From Patagioenas fasciata (Eukaryota > Chordata > Aves > Columbiformes > Columbidae), in the NCBI RefSeq assembly GCF_037038585.1, contig NC_092520.1, positions 4,724,001-4,788,000 on the forward strand: a stretch of DNA of 64,000 nt, given 5' to 3'. Position numbers and translations under genes: made by a program. The first letter of the stretch is position 1; every line of letters starts with the position of its first letter. Shown in pieces: positions 49,601 to 60,200 of the stretch. Under the pieces are notes generated by a model. The model searched no databases. It worked only from the letters and a program-made list of their open reading frames with translations, and was not told the origin of the DNA.

Positions 49601-52600
49601 CAGCAGCTCCAGCTGTAAATAGTCACATGCTGAGAGTAGAATTGTACAGAGGTGACTGTAAACAAGGGCAAAGTTATAGTTCTAAAATAACCACCCTTCA
49701 GGAAAACCGAAGTGAAAATATATTACTTGAATGAAGCACATCATTTTTAAAAAGAAAATTTAGTCCTTTTGAAGAAGAAATCACAGCGCTCGGGACTGCG
49801 TGGGAACACGAAGCAACGCTCCGGGCCTACCTTCGAATTTGGCGTTCACCATGACGTACAAGTGCTCCCATGGGTAGGCGGTCAGGTCCCTGGAGACAGC
49901 GTGTAAACTTATGGTGGGATAATCCAAGGAGAAGCCAACTCCGGAGTTTTCCAGCCAAGACAGGCGACTAATGAGGGGTTAAAAAAAAAAACACACCGGT
50001 TAGAAACAGAGGAATCCAAGGTATCTGACTCACACCTGCAGAAACACAAACCAACTCAAAAAGCGAGTAATTCGGGATAAGGTGCTTACCCACTCTCCGG
50101 TAATATGCAGTCCCAGACCTAACCTAACTAGTCGTTGCAATGACATTAATTGATGGTTGAGGTAAAATAAACCTTTTCTTAAGGAACATGAAGCTGAGCA
50201 ACCTAAACACATCTCAGCTTTATCTACATTTGCACTAAAACCCGAGTTTCTATCCATGTCTGTTCATTTTCTCCTTCCTGCGGATATCTGTCATCCCAAA
50301 GATAATTACAGTGGTTCCAGAGTGTGATTCGTCACTCAAACTATTAAATGGTCTTGGATTTTTCAAGATAAAGAGAATGCTATGAAATGAAAAATCACTA
50401 CCATGATTTCTGGGGGATTATATATCTGATGTGGGTACAGTAAAGCCTGTATGTAGAAAAACCACCAGTTCTGTGATCAGCAGGGCTAAAAAAGCCCAAC
50501 TCTGGCACTAACCTATGTCCCTAAGAACCTCATCTACACGTCTGTTCAACCCCTCCAGGGATGGTGACTCCACCACTGCTCTGGGCAGCCTGTTCCAGTG
50601 CCTGACAACCCCTTCAATGAAGAAATTTTTCCTAAGATCCAACCTCAACCTCCCCTGACACAACTTGAGGACATCCTCTCTTGTTCTGTTGCTTGTTACC
50701 TGGAAGAAGAGACCAACACCCTCCATGTTCCAGCCTCCTTTCAGGCAGTTCAGAGATCAGAAGGTCTCCCCTCAGCTCCTGTTGTCCAGCTGAACCCCCC
50801 AGGTCCCTCAGCAGCTCCCATCACACTTGTGCTCCAGACCCTTCCCCAGCTCCCTTCCCTTCTCTCAACTCGCTCCAGCACCTCAAGGCCTTTCTTGGCA
50901 TGAGAGGCCAAAACTACCCCCAGGATTCAAGGTTTGGCCTCAGCAGTGCCCAGCACAGGGACGGTCACTGCCCTGGTCCTACTGGCCATGCTACTTCTGA
51001 TACAAACCAGGATGCTGGTGGCCTTTTTGGCCACCTGGGCACACACTGGGTCATGTTCAGCTGCTGTTGACCAACGCCCCCAACATGGTTCCCTCCCTCT
51101 CACAACTTACATGCTATAACATCTGCTTCCCCCCATTTTCATTCTCATGCCTAACCACAGGAAGACACAGCACAGGTTGTCACCACTGAGCTGCTTCCTC
51201 CTTCCTATCAAAAAGATCAACGTCTTTCTAGCAGACAAGAAATCAAACCCAAGCTCCTCTTGGGTGTCCGTGATCGGTGATTTCATGCAGTGAACAGGAA
51301 TACCGAAGGGCAGAGAGATCTCACCCCCACACAAAACCCAGAGTTCACAAGTTTTTGCGGAGGGACAAAGCAAAGAAAAAGGTCACAGAAGATCCTCGCT
51401 GTGGGAAATGAGGCTGAGACCAAGAGCTGGTGAAGTGGGAGCGAGGAATTTGTTTCCCAGTCTCAACCGGCCAGCTCTCAATGTTTACAGCTCTTGATGT
51501 AGAGTCAGTTCATGGATCCAAAGCCGCATTGTCTGCCCAGCTCTCCCACAGCACGACACTCAGGCAAACGCTGTCATTTTCTATTCATCACCAGCAAGTG
51601 ACCCTGGTAAAAGCTCTGTGACACACTCAGAACGCGTTGGGAGGAAGCTGGCAGACACAAAAATGTACCGAAAGCAAGTTAAAAGGCAATTTAACATCAT
51701 GTTTCGAAAGCAGATGCTGTGTGAACAGAAGCCTTTGTATCTGTAACCAAACAACTAAACAAAACAGTAACTGAAATTCCAAAGAGATTGCTTTCCTAGA
51801 GGAACACAACAACACTAACAAGTTGAGGTGGAGCAAAACACCCTCAAATGAGATCACCCATTTTATAAACACATCCGAATTTAAATGTTTTAAAATACAA
51901 TTCACTCCTCAGTGCATGTTTTAGATTACACTTTTGCTCTAACAACACTCTTCTGCTGCAGAAATAGATTATATTTAGAGTGTTTTTCCATAGTTAAAAA
52001 AAAATTGCATTGCCTTAATCAATGAGCTGTCTTCTTGAACTAAACAACGCGGGGAGGATTTAAAGGAAACTATAATGAGCTCAGATAACAGATTCCCAAA
52101 TAGCTCGACTGCTGCCTTGTGAGAATATGCAGTGTCCCCATGACTAACACGACATGAAAGACTGGCCATGAGCTGGTAATGTGCATTTGCAGCCCAGAAA
52201 TCCACCCGTGTCCCGGGCTGCATCCCCAGCAGTGTGAGCAGCAGGTGGAGGGAGGGGATTCTGCCCCTCTGCTCCGCTCTGGTGAGACCCCCTGCAGTGC
52301 TGGTCCAGCTCTGGGTCCTCAGCACAGGACACACATGGACCTGCTGGAGAGGGGCCAGAGGAGCCACAGGAATGATGCGAGGCTGGAACAGCTCTGCTGG
52401 GAGCACAGGCTGAGAGAGTTGGGGTGTTCAGCTGGAGAAGAGAAGCTCCAGGGAGACCTTAGTGCAGCCTTTCCAGACTACAAAGTGGCCTGTAGGAAGG
52501 ATGGGGACAGACTTTTTAGCAGGGCCTGTTAGGATAGGGCAAGGGGTGATGGTTTTAAACTAAAGGGGAGATTCAGGCCAGACATGAGGAAGTTGTTTTC

Positions 52601-54114
52601 TATAATGCTGGTGATTAAACCCTGTCAGAGGTTGGCCAGAGAGGTGGTGGATGAACCATCCCTGGAGACATCCCAGGCCAGGCTGGACGGGGCTCTGAGC
52701 AACCTGAGCTGCTGAAGATGTCCCTGCTCATGGCAGGGGTGGCACTGGGTGAGCTTTGAAGGTGCCTTCCAACTCAAACTATTCTATGATTTTATGATTT
52801 CACAGAACCATAGTAGTACCATGTTTTTAACATGCCAGCTGAGCTGCACTCCCTTGCTCTGCTCTTGCCTTCTTTAAAACTCCATTTACAGTGGGAACAG
52901 CAGGGCTCACTCCTCACTGCCCTCCTTGGGGGCCTCCCACACACAACCACTCCCCTTATCCGAGTCCTCCACAACCCCTTTTGGGCACGTCCCCTCAGAG
53001 AAGACCCTCACAGCGACCTCAGAGAACAGAGCAACTCAGGGTGGGCGCCACAGGGAGAGAAATCCTTGAGAGAGGGGCCCCACAGGGAGAGAAATCCTTG
53101 AGAGAGAGGCCCCACACATGTCACCTTCTCTCTTAGGTCCCCACCCACCCCCAGGGAATCCCCCCCAATAAATTACACTTGGGGGTGTTGACCAACACCC
53201 ATCTGAACATGAGCCAGCATGTGCCCAGGTGGCCAAGAGGCCACCAGCATCCTGGCTGGGACCAGCACTGGTGTGGCCAGCAGGCCCAGGGCAGTGACCG
53301 TCCCTGTGCTGGGCACTGGGGAGGCCAAACCTCGAATCCTGGGGGCAGTTTTAGGCCCCTCACACCAAGAAAGGCCTTGAGGTGCTGGAGCAAGTTGAGA
53401 GAAGGGAACGGAGCTGGGGAAGGGGCTGGAGCACAAGTGTGATGGGAGCGGCTGAGGGACCTGGGGGGTTCAGCTGGAGAACAGGAGCTGAAGGGAGACC
53501 TTCTGATCTCTGAACTGCCTGAAAGGAGCTTGGAGCCAGGGGTGGTCGGGCTCTGCTCCCAAGGAACAAGCGACTGGACCAGGGGAAACAGCCTCAAGTT
53601 GCGCTAGGAGAAGTTTAAATTGGATTTTGGGAACAATTTATTACAGGAAAGGGATATTGGGCATTGGAACAGGCTGCGCAGGGCAGTGGTGGAGTCACCA
53701 TTCCCTGGAAGGGTTTAAAAGACACGTAGATGAGGTTCTCAGGGACAGGCACAATGTTGGGTTAACGGGTGGACTCGATGATCTTGTGGGTCTTTTCCAA
53801 CCAAAATGATCCTGTGATTCTATGATTCTATAAGGTCGGCCCCCTCGGGAGAAGCCCCGCATTCCTCTCACTAACGGTATCCCCGGTCCCGCCGGGTCAG
53901 GCTCCCGCAGCCCCTCAGCGCAGCCCCCGCACCTCAAGGCCTACGGGGTTCCCCAGAACCACCACCCCCCGCGCTCCGGTTCCGCTTTCCCTCACCTCTC
54001 AGCGATGTAAAGCGTGCCGGCGCCCAGACTGCGCCCCGCCAGCACCGCCTCCGTGTCAGGCTGCTGGTGTCGAACGCCTTCGGCCGGCGGCGGGAACCGC
54101 TTGAGAAAACTCAT
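43612..54114 (-). CDS. CLNS1A: Methylosome subunit pICln, complete coding sequence in six exons
   Basis: Coding exons on the - strand are 54114-53996, 49967-49831, 46674-46564, 45609-45499, 45088-44915 and 43679-43612 (119+137+111+111+174+68 = 720 bases, 239 residues plus stop). pICln is the cytosolic Sm-protein chaperone: it holds SmD1/D2/E/F/G in the 6S ring and recruits them to PRMT5-WDR77 for arginine methylation before SMN-dependent snRNP assembly. It was first described as a swelling-activated chloride-current regulator. The PH-like fold covers about residues 1-135 with an acidic loop EEEEDSDDD (98-106). A second acidic segment lies at 139-155, then the conserved stretch [27 protein letters not shown], and the PRMT5-binding motif GQFEDAE at 230-236. 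Length matches human (237). The match is strong from end to end and every splice junction keeps frame. Confidence 0.97.
44915..45088 (-). CDS. CLNS1A: CLNS1A coding exon 5
   Basis: This exon encodes residues 160-217 and the first base of D218: [16 protein letters not shown] through [13 protein letters not shown], nearly identical to human. The acceptor is TTTTGCAG and the donor is GAAG|GTAAGA. It is 174 bases, phase 1 at both ends. Confidence 0.97.
45276..45345 (-). repeat. CR1 LINE 3'-end remnant in CLNS1A intron 4
   Basis: CACAGAATGGCTGGGGTTGG followed by GAGATCATCCAGTCCAACCC; about 150 bases downstream of exon 4 in transcript order. Confidence 0.8.
45499..45609 (-). CDS. CLNS1A: CLNS1A coding exon 4
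   Basis: This exon encodes residues 123-159 and the first base of E160: [17 protein letters not shown], the C-terminal helix of the PH-like domain, then an acidic stretch. It is 111 bases, phase 1 at both ends. The donor CACG|GTTCGT is weak at positions +3 and +4 compared with GTRAGT, but it is the only one that keeps both frame and alignment. Confidence 0.94.
45773..46025 (-). mobile_element. CR1 LINE 3' fragment in CLNS1A intron 3
   Basis: AATCATAGAATCATTTTAGT starts the inverted tail; the body reads [20 protein letters not shown] on the - strand. It lies about 165 bases before the exon 4 acceptor and has the same sense as CLNS1A. Confidence 0.88.
46564..46674 (-). CDS. CLNS1A: CLNS1A coding exon 3
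   Basis: This exon encodes residues 86-122 and the first base of L123, including the acidic loop EEEEDSDDD and the strand [11 protein letters not shown]. It is 111 bases with phase 1 at both ends, so skipping would keep frame. The acceptor is CTAAAG and the donor is GCCT|GTAAGT. Confidence 0.96.
47460..48470 (+). mobile_element. CR1 LINE 3' fragment, about 1 kb, in CLNS1A intron 2
   Basis: It covers the later part of ORF2 ([13 protein letters not shown]-like segment near 47600, then [20 protein letters not shown]) and the whole 3' end to TTACATTCTGTGATTCTG. It is the longest well-preserved CR1 here and is antisense to CLNS1A. Confidence 0.9.
49831..49967 (-). CDS. CLNS1A: CLNS1A coding exon 2
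   Basis: This exon encodes residues 40-85 and the first base of E86: [20 protein letters not shown] through [11 protein letters not shown], core strands of the PH-like domain. The acceptor is CATTAG and the donor is GAAG|GTAGGC. Confidence 0.96.
50494..51095 (-). mobile_element. CR1 LINE fragment in CLNS1A intron 1
   Basis: It begins inside the 3' UTR without the usual ATTCT tail (CCCAACTCTGGCACTAACC), then matches the ORF2 end. It resembles the copy at 53172-53832 on the other strand, so the two form an inverted pair. Confidence 0.85.
52162..52801 (+). mobile_element. CR1 LINE 3' fragment in CLNS1A intron 1
   Basis: Sense copy from GGCCATGAGCTGGTAATGTG to the tail CAACTCAAACTATTCTATGA TTTTATGATTT. 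Confidence 0.9.
53049..53117. repeat. Two-copy 32-base tandem repeat
   Basis: The unit CACAGGGAGAGAAATCCTTG plus AGAGAGGGGCCC occurs at 53049 and 53081, with a partial third copy. It lies in CLNS1A intron 1 between two CR1 copies. Confidence 0.8.
53172..53832 (+). mobile_element. CR1 LINE 3' fragment at the CLNS1A promoter edge
   Basis: Sense copy ending in ATCCTGTGATTCTATGATTC TATA. It is antisense to CLNS1A and stops 164 bases from coding exon 1, directly at the edge of the CpG island. Confidence 0.9.
53996..54114 (-). CDS. CLNS1A: CLNS1A coding exon 1
   Basis: This exon encodes residues 1-39 plus two bases of S40, beginning [10 protein letters not shown], which matches human MSFLKSFPPP. 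The donor is GAGAG|GTGAGG. An in-frame ATG ten codons upstream (54144) in good context would add MVEEGGGGGA; I prefer 54114 because the vertebrate protein starts MSFLK. Confidence 0.95.
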
Positions 54115-54257
54115 GGCGCCGCCGCCGCCTCCCTCCTCCACCATCGCCGCCTCCTCCGCGGCCGCCGGAAGCGGAACCGCCCCGGCCACTAACGGAAGCA
54201 GAGCTCCCCGCGGTGCCCAGCCTCTCTAGGCACATCTCCATGGTGCGGGCGGGTGGC

Positions 54258-54270
54258 GCCGCCATGTTGG
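54258..54270 (-). promoter_or_regulatory. CLNS1A: YY1-type site in the CLNS1A promoter
   Basis: GCCGCCATGTTGG on the + strand reads CCAACATGGCGGC on the - strand, a strong match to the long YY1 consensus. It lies about 144-156 bases upstream of the ATG, where such sites often mark start sites of housekeeping genes. Confidence 0.6.
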
Positions 54271-54869
54271 AGCCGTTCCCGCCCTCACGGCCGCCGTCGT
54301 CCGGCAGGGGAGGGAATGGTGTTTGACCCCAAAAGGTCCGTGTGCCTGAGGGGGAGGACGGGTGTATCTCCAGAGCGATGCCGTCTGTGCTCCGGCAGTT
54401 TTTTGAGTAAAATTTTCACGATCTGCAAAAGACGAGGAGCGCTGAGGTGATCCCTGACAGTATAAGCGTAATTTGGCTTGTAAATCTCTTGTTGGACAGG
54501 TGAGAAAGGAAAGAAACAAACACAGCAGCTTTTCAGTGGCCATTGCCAGATCACAGAATGCTGTAGAGATGGGGTCTACAAAGTGGTTTTAAAAATATTA
54601 ACTCAGATCTACAAGCACTTCTCAGTTGTACATGTATAAAGTGAAATCATGTTGCCTATTAAGGCAACATAGGGGATCCAAAAGGGAGATCTTCAACGGT
54701 ATCTGAGAGGTGTAGATGCATTTGTGCTTCTGTGTGGAGAAAACTGCCATGAACCATCATCCCTCGCTTGTTTGGCGTGTGGCATCTCCACAAAGACACC
54801 GGTTTTCAGGACCCCGGTGGATGTACACAGACAATCTGAACATTGCGTGTCTGTAACACGGCTGTATAA

Positions 54870-55740
54870 CCACAGACTGGTTGGGTTGGAGGGACCTCTG
54901 GAGATCACCCAGTGCAATCCCCCCATGGAGCAGGAACACCCAGCTGAGGTTCCACAGGAAGGTGTCCAGGCGGGTTTGAATGTCTGCAGAGAAGGAGACT
55001 CCACAACCTCCCTGGGCAGTCTTGTTAGTAACAGAAATCAATTGTACAAGATGTTCCCTTCTGGAACAGGTGCAAAAACTGATTCATCCTTTGCATATCG
55101 TGTTTTACCTAATAAGGGATTTGAGTATACTCTTATCTTATCAACCTAGCATTTATCTTAGCCCAAATATGCCTAGAATGAGAAGAAGTATATACAGTAT
55201 CTCTGGAAATTGAACAAGTCAGCAGTTATGCAATTATAGAGTAGTGCGCATGTGCAGTAGCCAAAGATGAAAAGGACAGAAGCGATGAAGACTACTTACT
55301 TCATCCTGAAGACTCCCTGAAAGATCACCAGAGGACACTGCGCATGATCAAAGTAATTCCAAGGTGTTGCGATCGATGTTGCAATAAATGTTGAGTAACT
55401 ATTACATATCCTAATGATCCTAATGAATATATGAATATCTATGTGAATGGACTGTATAAATACTATGCAACTTAAACTGACCGCTGAAGCCAGCTTTGGG
55501 TGCGAACCCCTGGTTTCCCAGCGCTGAAATAAAGCACCGCATATAACTGCACTCGTGGTTATGTGTTCTGGTTGCAAACAGCCTGGTCCAGGCTCTGGCA
55601 CCTCACAGTAAAGAAGTTTCTCCTCATATTCAGATGGAACCTCCTGTGTTTCAGTCTGTGCCTGTTGTTCCTCACCCTGTCCTTTTCACCACTTTTACAC
55701 GGATGGCCAGCAGCCAGTTCCTGATGGACACACCTGGAGT
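54870..55740 (-). mobile_element. CR1 LINE 3' fragment split by a solo LTR
   Basis: CR1 matches 54870-55022 (ACCACAGACTGGTTGGGTTG, then CCACAACCTCCCTGGGCAGT) and resumes at 55581 with GCCTGGTCCAGGCTCTGGCA to about 55740. The LTR at 55023-55580 lies between the halves. Confidence 0.85.
55023..55580 (+). mobile_element. Solo LTR of an endogenous retrovirus-like element, inserted in a CR1
   Basis: The 558-base block begins TGTTAGTAAC and ends GTTGCAAACA, so it has TG..CA termini. It lies inside a minus-sense CR1 whose two halves match on either side, with an imperfect 4-base target duplication (55019-55022 and 55581-55584). A TATAAA at 55455 and AATAAA at 55528 in the usual order place the U3, R and U5 parts on the + strand. 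There is no internal gag, pol or env sequence, so it is a fossil left by LTR recombination. The family is an avian ERV; the class is not certain. It is younger than the host CR1. Confidence 0.75.
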
Positions 55741-57243
55741 GGAAAAAGAGTCACAAGTACCTGAATTGCTTAAAGGGGATCCAGCTGATGTCCCTCAACA
55801 GTGAGTGATTAAGTTGAATTAAGCCACTGCAACAGAGCAATACAGAGTTCATTTCTCCTCCTACACACAAATGTGAGTCTCTTGTGTCACATACCAAAAG
55901 AAGACTGGAAAAAAGATGCTTTATGCCCAGGCTGGGAAGTTTGTTTTGAGGCTGAGGCTTTAGGAAGGAGAAATCTGCATTTTCCTCATTATAATATCCC
56001 AATACATTTTAAAGTACAGAGTGTTACATCTAACAGAAGTTGAGTGGGTAAGCAGACAATTCCTACAAGTTTACAAACAAAAGAGTACTTAACATGACAC
56101 GGAAGCTCTTTTCCTCAGCTTTAAAAAGTGAATCGAGATTCGCCCCCACAACACCACCTGAACATCGGACACCCAAGAGTGATTTAGTCAACCCAGGCTG
56201 TGTTTGGAGGCAACGGGGAGCAGCAGGTACCTTTGCAGGGTGAGGAATCATTTTAGGACAGAAGGGGGGACTCGCTGCTCAACGGGGACCGTTTCTCCGC
56301 TGCCTGCTGTGAGGTGGCCGCTTTAGACTTAAACACCCAGAGTCCATCAAAAATGCAAACATAAAATTTCGGCGTTGCATTTGGAGCAAGGGGATGGATT
56401 TTACAGCAATTTCTCACCACAAGAACACGCTTGACTATAAACACAGATACATTCAAAGAAATAAAAAGATTGACAGGCGTCAGGGATTCACACAGAAATT
56501 GTCCTTTTCTTTGGTTCACTTGTCTCCCCCCAATTTTTCCTGTTAAAAGTCCAGAAGCATCACTGATGTCCATTGCCACAGAAGCGTGTCAGAACATATT
56601 CACTGCTTCTCCTCAGGCTCCCATCTGGTGGTTTTTCAGCCTAAATAAATCAACCGAGCTTGTGTCTCATTACTATCACATAGAAAACAGCTGGAACAAC
56701 CTGTCCAGATACGGTGCTGGCTGCAAGTGTGACCCTCACAAACAAATTCTGGTAACAACCAGGCAGATTTTCTGCCTCGCTGTAAGAATTTACCACTAAT
56801 TGAGCGATTATACAACTCCAACAGCAAACGAAATGGATGTTGTAGCACAAGGTAAACACCAAACCCTGTTCCAGCTTCTGGTTTCTGCCGAGTGGCTGCA
56901 ACATCGCTGTGAGATTTGATATAAAAATTACATAGATGATGGAATATAATGTAGAAGATCCTCACGACTGCAAAAATAGACCCATCGGGTCTTAGGCACC
57001 GTCAGCCAGAGCTGAAGCTCTGTCAGTTGAGCTTCCGTAACAAAATCAACATAAACCACGAGTTCTCCATTCCCATGGCAGGCGGTGGCACCGTCACGGG
57101 CTGGAACTGTGAACAGCAGCCGTTACTCTGCTTGTTTTAAAATGAAAAAGAAGTCGCTCCTGTACGTGCACGTGTGGCGACCGTTAAAAAGCAGCTGTTT
57201 CTTCAATACACAGTCTACTTTGTACATGGAGTTATTTCAATGT
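55741..57243. other. Intergenic DNA, nothing identified
   Basis: Unique sequence between the CR1/LTR block and the first minus-strand poly(A) signal at 57245. No gene or known repeat is seen. Confidence 0.5.
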
Positions 57244-60200
57244 TTTATTATGACAATTTACATGTCATATTTATATGAAAGAAATGACAGTAGATATTAT
57301 AACCAAAAAAAAACATTATGAAAGAAAAGTTACACAATTGGGCCTCCAAGCTATAAAATGGCTTCAGGCCCAGCTTATACACAAAGAGTTCTGACCAGAC
57401 TGTAGTGAGAGACAACGCTGAACAATTCATTAACAAAAATATTGGCACCAGCCTTGACATTTTTTTGTTTTACTTCATTTACAAGGAATACAGTATTTAA
57501 ACAGTTGTGTACTGCGAATCTAAAAACATCAGCTGTTAATAAACTGCAGTTAACCCTTTGAGCACTGAGGCCACCATGACTTCCATTTAAAAAGAAGTTG
57601 TAACGCGTCGTGTTTCACATGCACGTGATATTAGTCGCTGGGGGGAGACGACAGTGAAAGCACCACTCGATTTATGTGCAACAAGAATTAACACTTCCAG
57701 TTTATTTCAACGTTATCTCCCCCCCGCACACAGTGTGTGTCCTTTCAGTCCTTTGATACTGTAACAAGTCGTGATTGAAGATTGAAAAACCAAGGTTCAG
57801 GACTCCAGAAACGCAAGGGTTAAACTCTACGTAAAGAGCTTCAGCTTGTGGAACTTCACTCTTTAGAGAAAGAAAGCAAAAATGAGGCCAACTGTGAATG
57901 AGACCATTTTTTAAGGAACTCAGGGTTTCTTTGCAAACATAGAAACAGCACACAGGAGTAACACAAAACTGTATTTCGCGTATCTTAAATTTTAATGGTC
58001 CTATCTGGCAGGTTGGATCTGATTCTCACAGAATATTGGAGGAGAACTGTTCCGCGAGTGAGCAACCTGAGACGCTGAGTATCCCCAGTGTTTGATGTAC
58101 GGGCTCTGCGCCTATGTGAAAACTGTTGCGCACACCAAGAACGGTGACGTTCTGCTTCGGCACCGGTCACACACCAACTCCTGGCTGCTGTGGGACGGCT
58201 GTGACACAGGTAGGAACCGGTGACTGCCTTGGCATTAATGACAGATCATTTAGAGGGAGGAGTAGCATTGTCGTGAATACAGGAATAAGATGCTGTACAA
58301 GATTTTAGAGTCCATATAGTGAATATGAGATGGAAAACTTAAGGCGCGTAGCTTTATGATTCAAATTCCTTTTCTACCACTAACTTGAGTAGCAGATTAG
58401 TATCTATTAAGGACTTTTAATGCTCTAATTAACAAACGGTGCACTGGTAACTAGGCCTATCATACGTTTTAGTAGAAGGAGGACTTTATAGAATCATTTA
58501 AGTCAAGTTTTGTCAGACTAATCTACGTATCGCTAATCAGTTGTGTGGGACATAGGAACAAACAACAAAGCAAACTGTGCGGACTCGGACCGATGTCCCC
58601 AAACGTTGTCCTAATACTCTATGGACTGATCCTAATTTTCTCCATGTTGTGCTGATGGAACGTGACCGACTCCCTCAAGGAAGGAGACCTCAGAGAGATG
58701 TTCCTGTTGCTCTGAAGGTCAAGACAAGACCTAAATTTGAGGCCTTGCATTGGAAATACAGTCTGTAAAGGGCGTTCAAAGTAGTTTTAAGGCCTGTCCA
58801 AGACCCGTCTTGTGAATGGTTTGCACACACATTTTTCCGTTCCGCTTCCCTCCATCTATTCCCCATCTCCTGCCGGTAGCGGAATGAGCGTTCCAACCGC
58901 AGGAGGACCTGACTGCACCTGGGGAACCAGTGAAACCGACTATACACAAAGTGCTGCAAAGTGCACAAAGTAAACCTGCCGAGCAACCAGAGCCGCTCTA
59001 CCCTTCAGCTCTCCTTAGAAACCTTTGGGGTTCTACGCAGCAATAGATTTGCGGACATGCGTGCCTTCGTGAAGCACCGTGTCCCCTCTAACTGCTCTGT
59101 TGTCCCCTCTCCTGCTCCTCAGCTCAGCTGTGGGGTGCCAGCATTTACGAAATGATAGTCAAAAACCCAAGCTGTACGATTTAATTGCAGTTAAATCTGG
59201 AGCCTTTCTACCACATATTCAATTATAAAATCATCTCTACTTTAGAGTGTTTTATCCTTTCCCCCAGAAGCTGTACACATTTTTAAGTGTCATACTAAGC
59301 AATATACATCTTTTGCAATATACAAAATAAGTTAAATTACTCTGAAGCGTTGGGACAATCAATTCCCAAGCACATGTTTTTGCCATTTGAAACTATCTCA
59401 GTTACACCTAATCTAAAATAAGAGCTTGGTAAGTGATGCGTGTTTTCAGAAGTAACTATTATAATCTTTGATACCCCAAATGCTGGGTGTCCAGCTTCAG
59501 AAATCATTTTCAGTTGATAAATATTGCTGAAGCAAGACTTCTCCGCTAGGTCTCAGATTTGGGTACCCAACGCTAAAGCACCGAAAATTAGTCATATAGC
59601 ATCATACACCAGTTGATACTGGTAAAAAATAAGGATGATTTCTGTTGGATTTTTTATTTTCTGCCTTCCCATGTTGTAAGTGAGATATAATCCCTACCCC
59701 AACTGGTACGGAAGGGGAAGAAAGGAAAGTAAGATGACCAGGAAATGTGGGCCTGATCCTGCAAATCCTTATTTCAGCCAATATCCTAAATGCTTCTACA
59801 GAAGTTTTAACCGTGTAAGGAATTGCAGAATTGTGCTTTTCCACATGAATTGCTGCAGCTTCCCCACCATATTCAACATGTGTTTCTTCATTAAGTTATT
59901 GTTTTTGTTTGAAGATATTTGATATCTTTCATATATATTTATACATTTAAGGATTTTACATACCCAGCGAATCAGAAGCATACGACAAATGTAAATCAAT
60001 ATCTAGGGTGTGCGCTGGACATTATATCCGTATTACAAGCCTGTGAACAGTAGTCACTGCACGTGTACCAAAACCAATTTTTGAGGCCTATGTATTGCAA
60101 TTTTGAACTAGATGATACAAATCTCTTCATCAGACCAGTTCTGGGGTCTAGCATTACTGCCACGATTTATTTCCATTACTGTGTACAAAATGAGTTTAAA

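Larger units (their letters stand above)
53840..54420. promoter_or_regulatory. CLNS1A: CpG island and promoter of CLNS1A
   Basis: This GC- and CpG-rich block covers coding exon 1 and about 300 bases upstream on the - strand. It begins only a few bases after the 3' end of a CR1 at 53832. It contains the YY1-type site at 54258. No TATA box is evident. Confidence 0.7.

Noticed and set aside
53133-53597. A 154-residue frame on the - strand and similar Pro/Ser-rich frames at 52.8-53.4 kb
   Set aside because: They lie within or against CR1 sequence and a short tandem repeat; no family resemblance.
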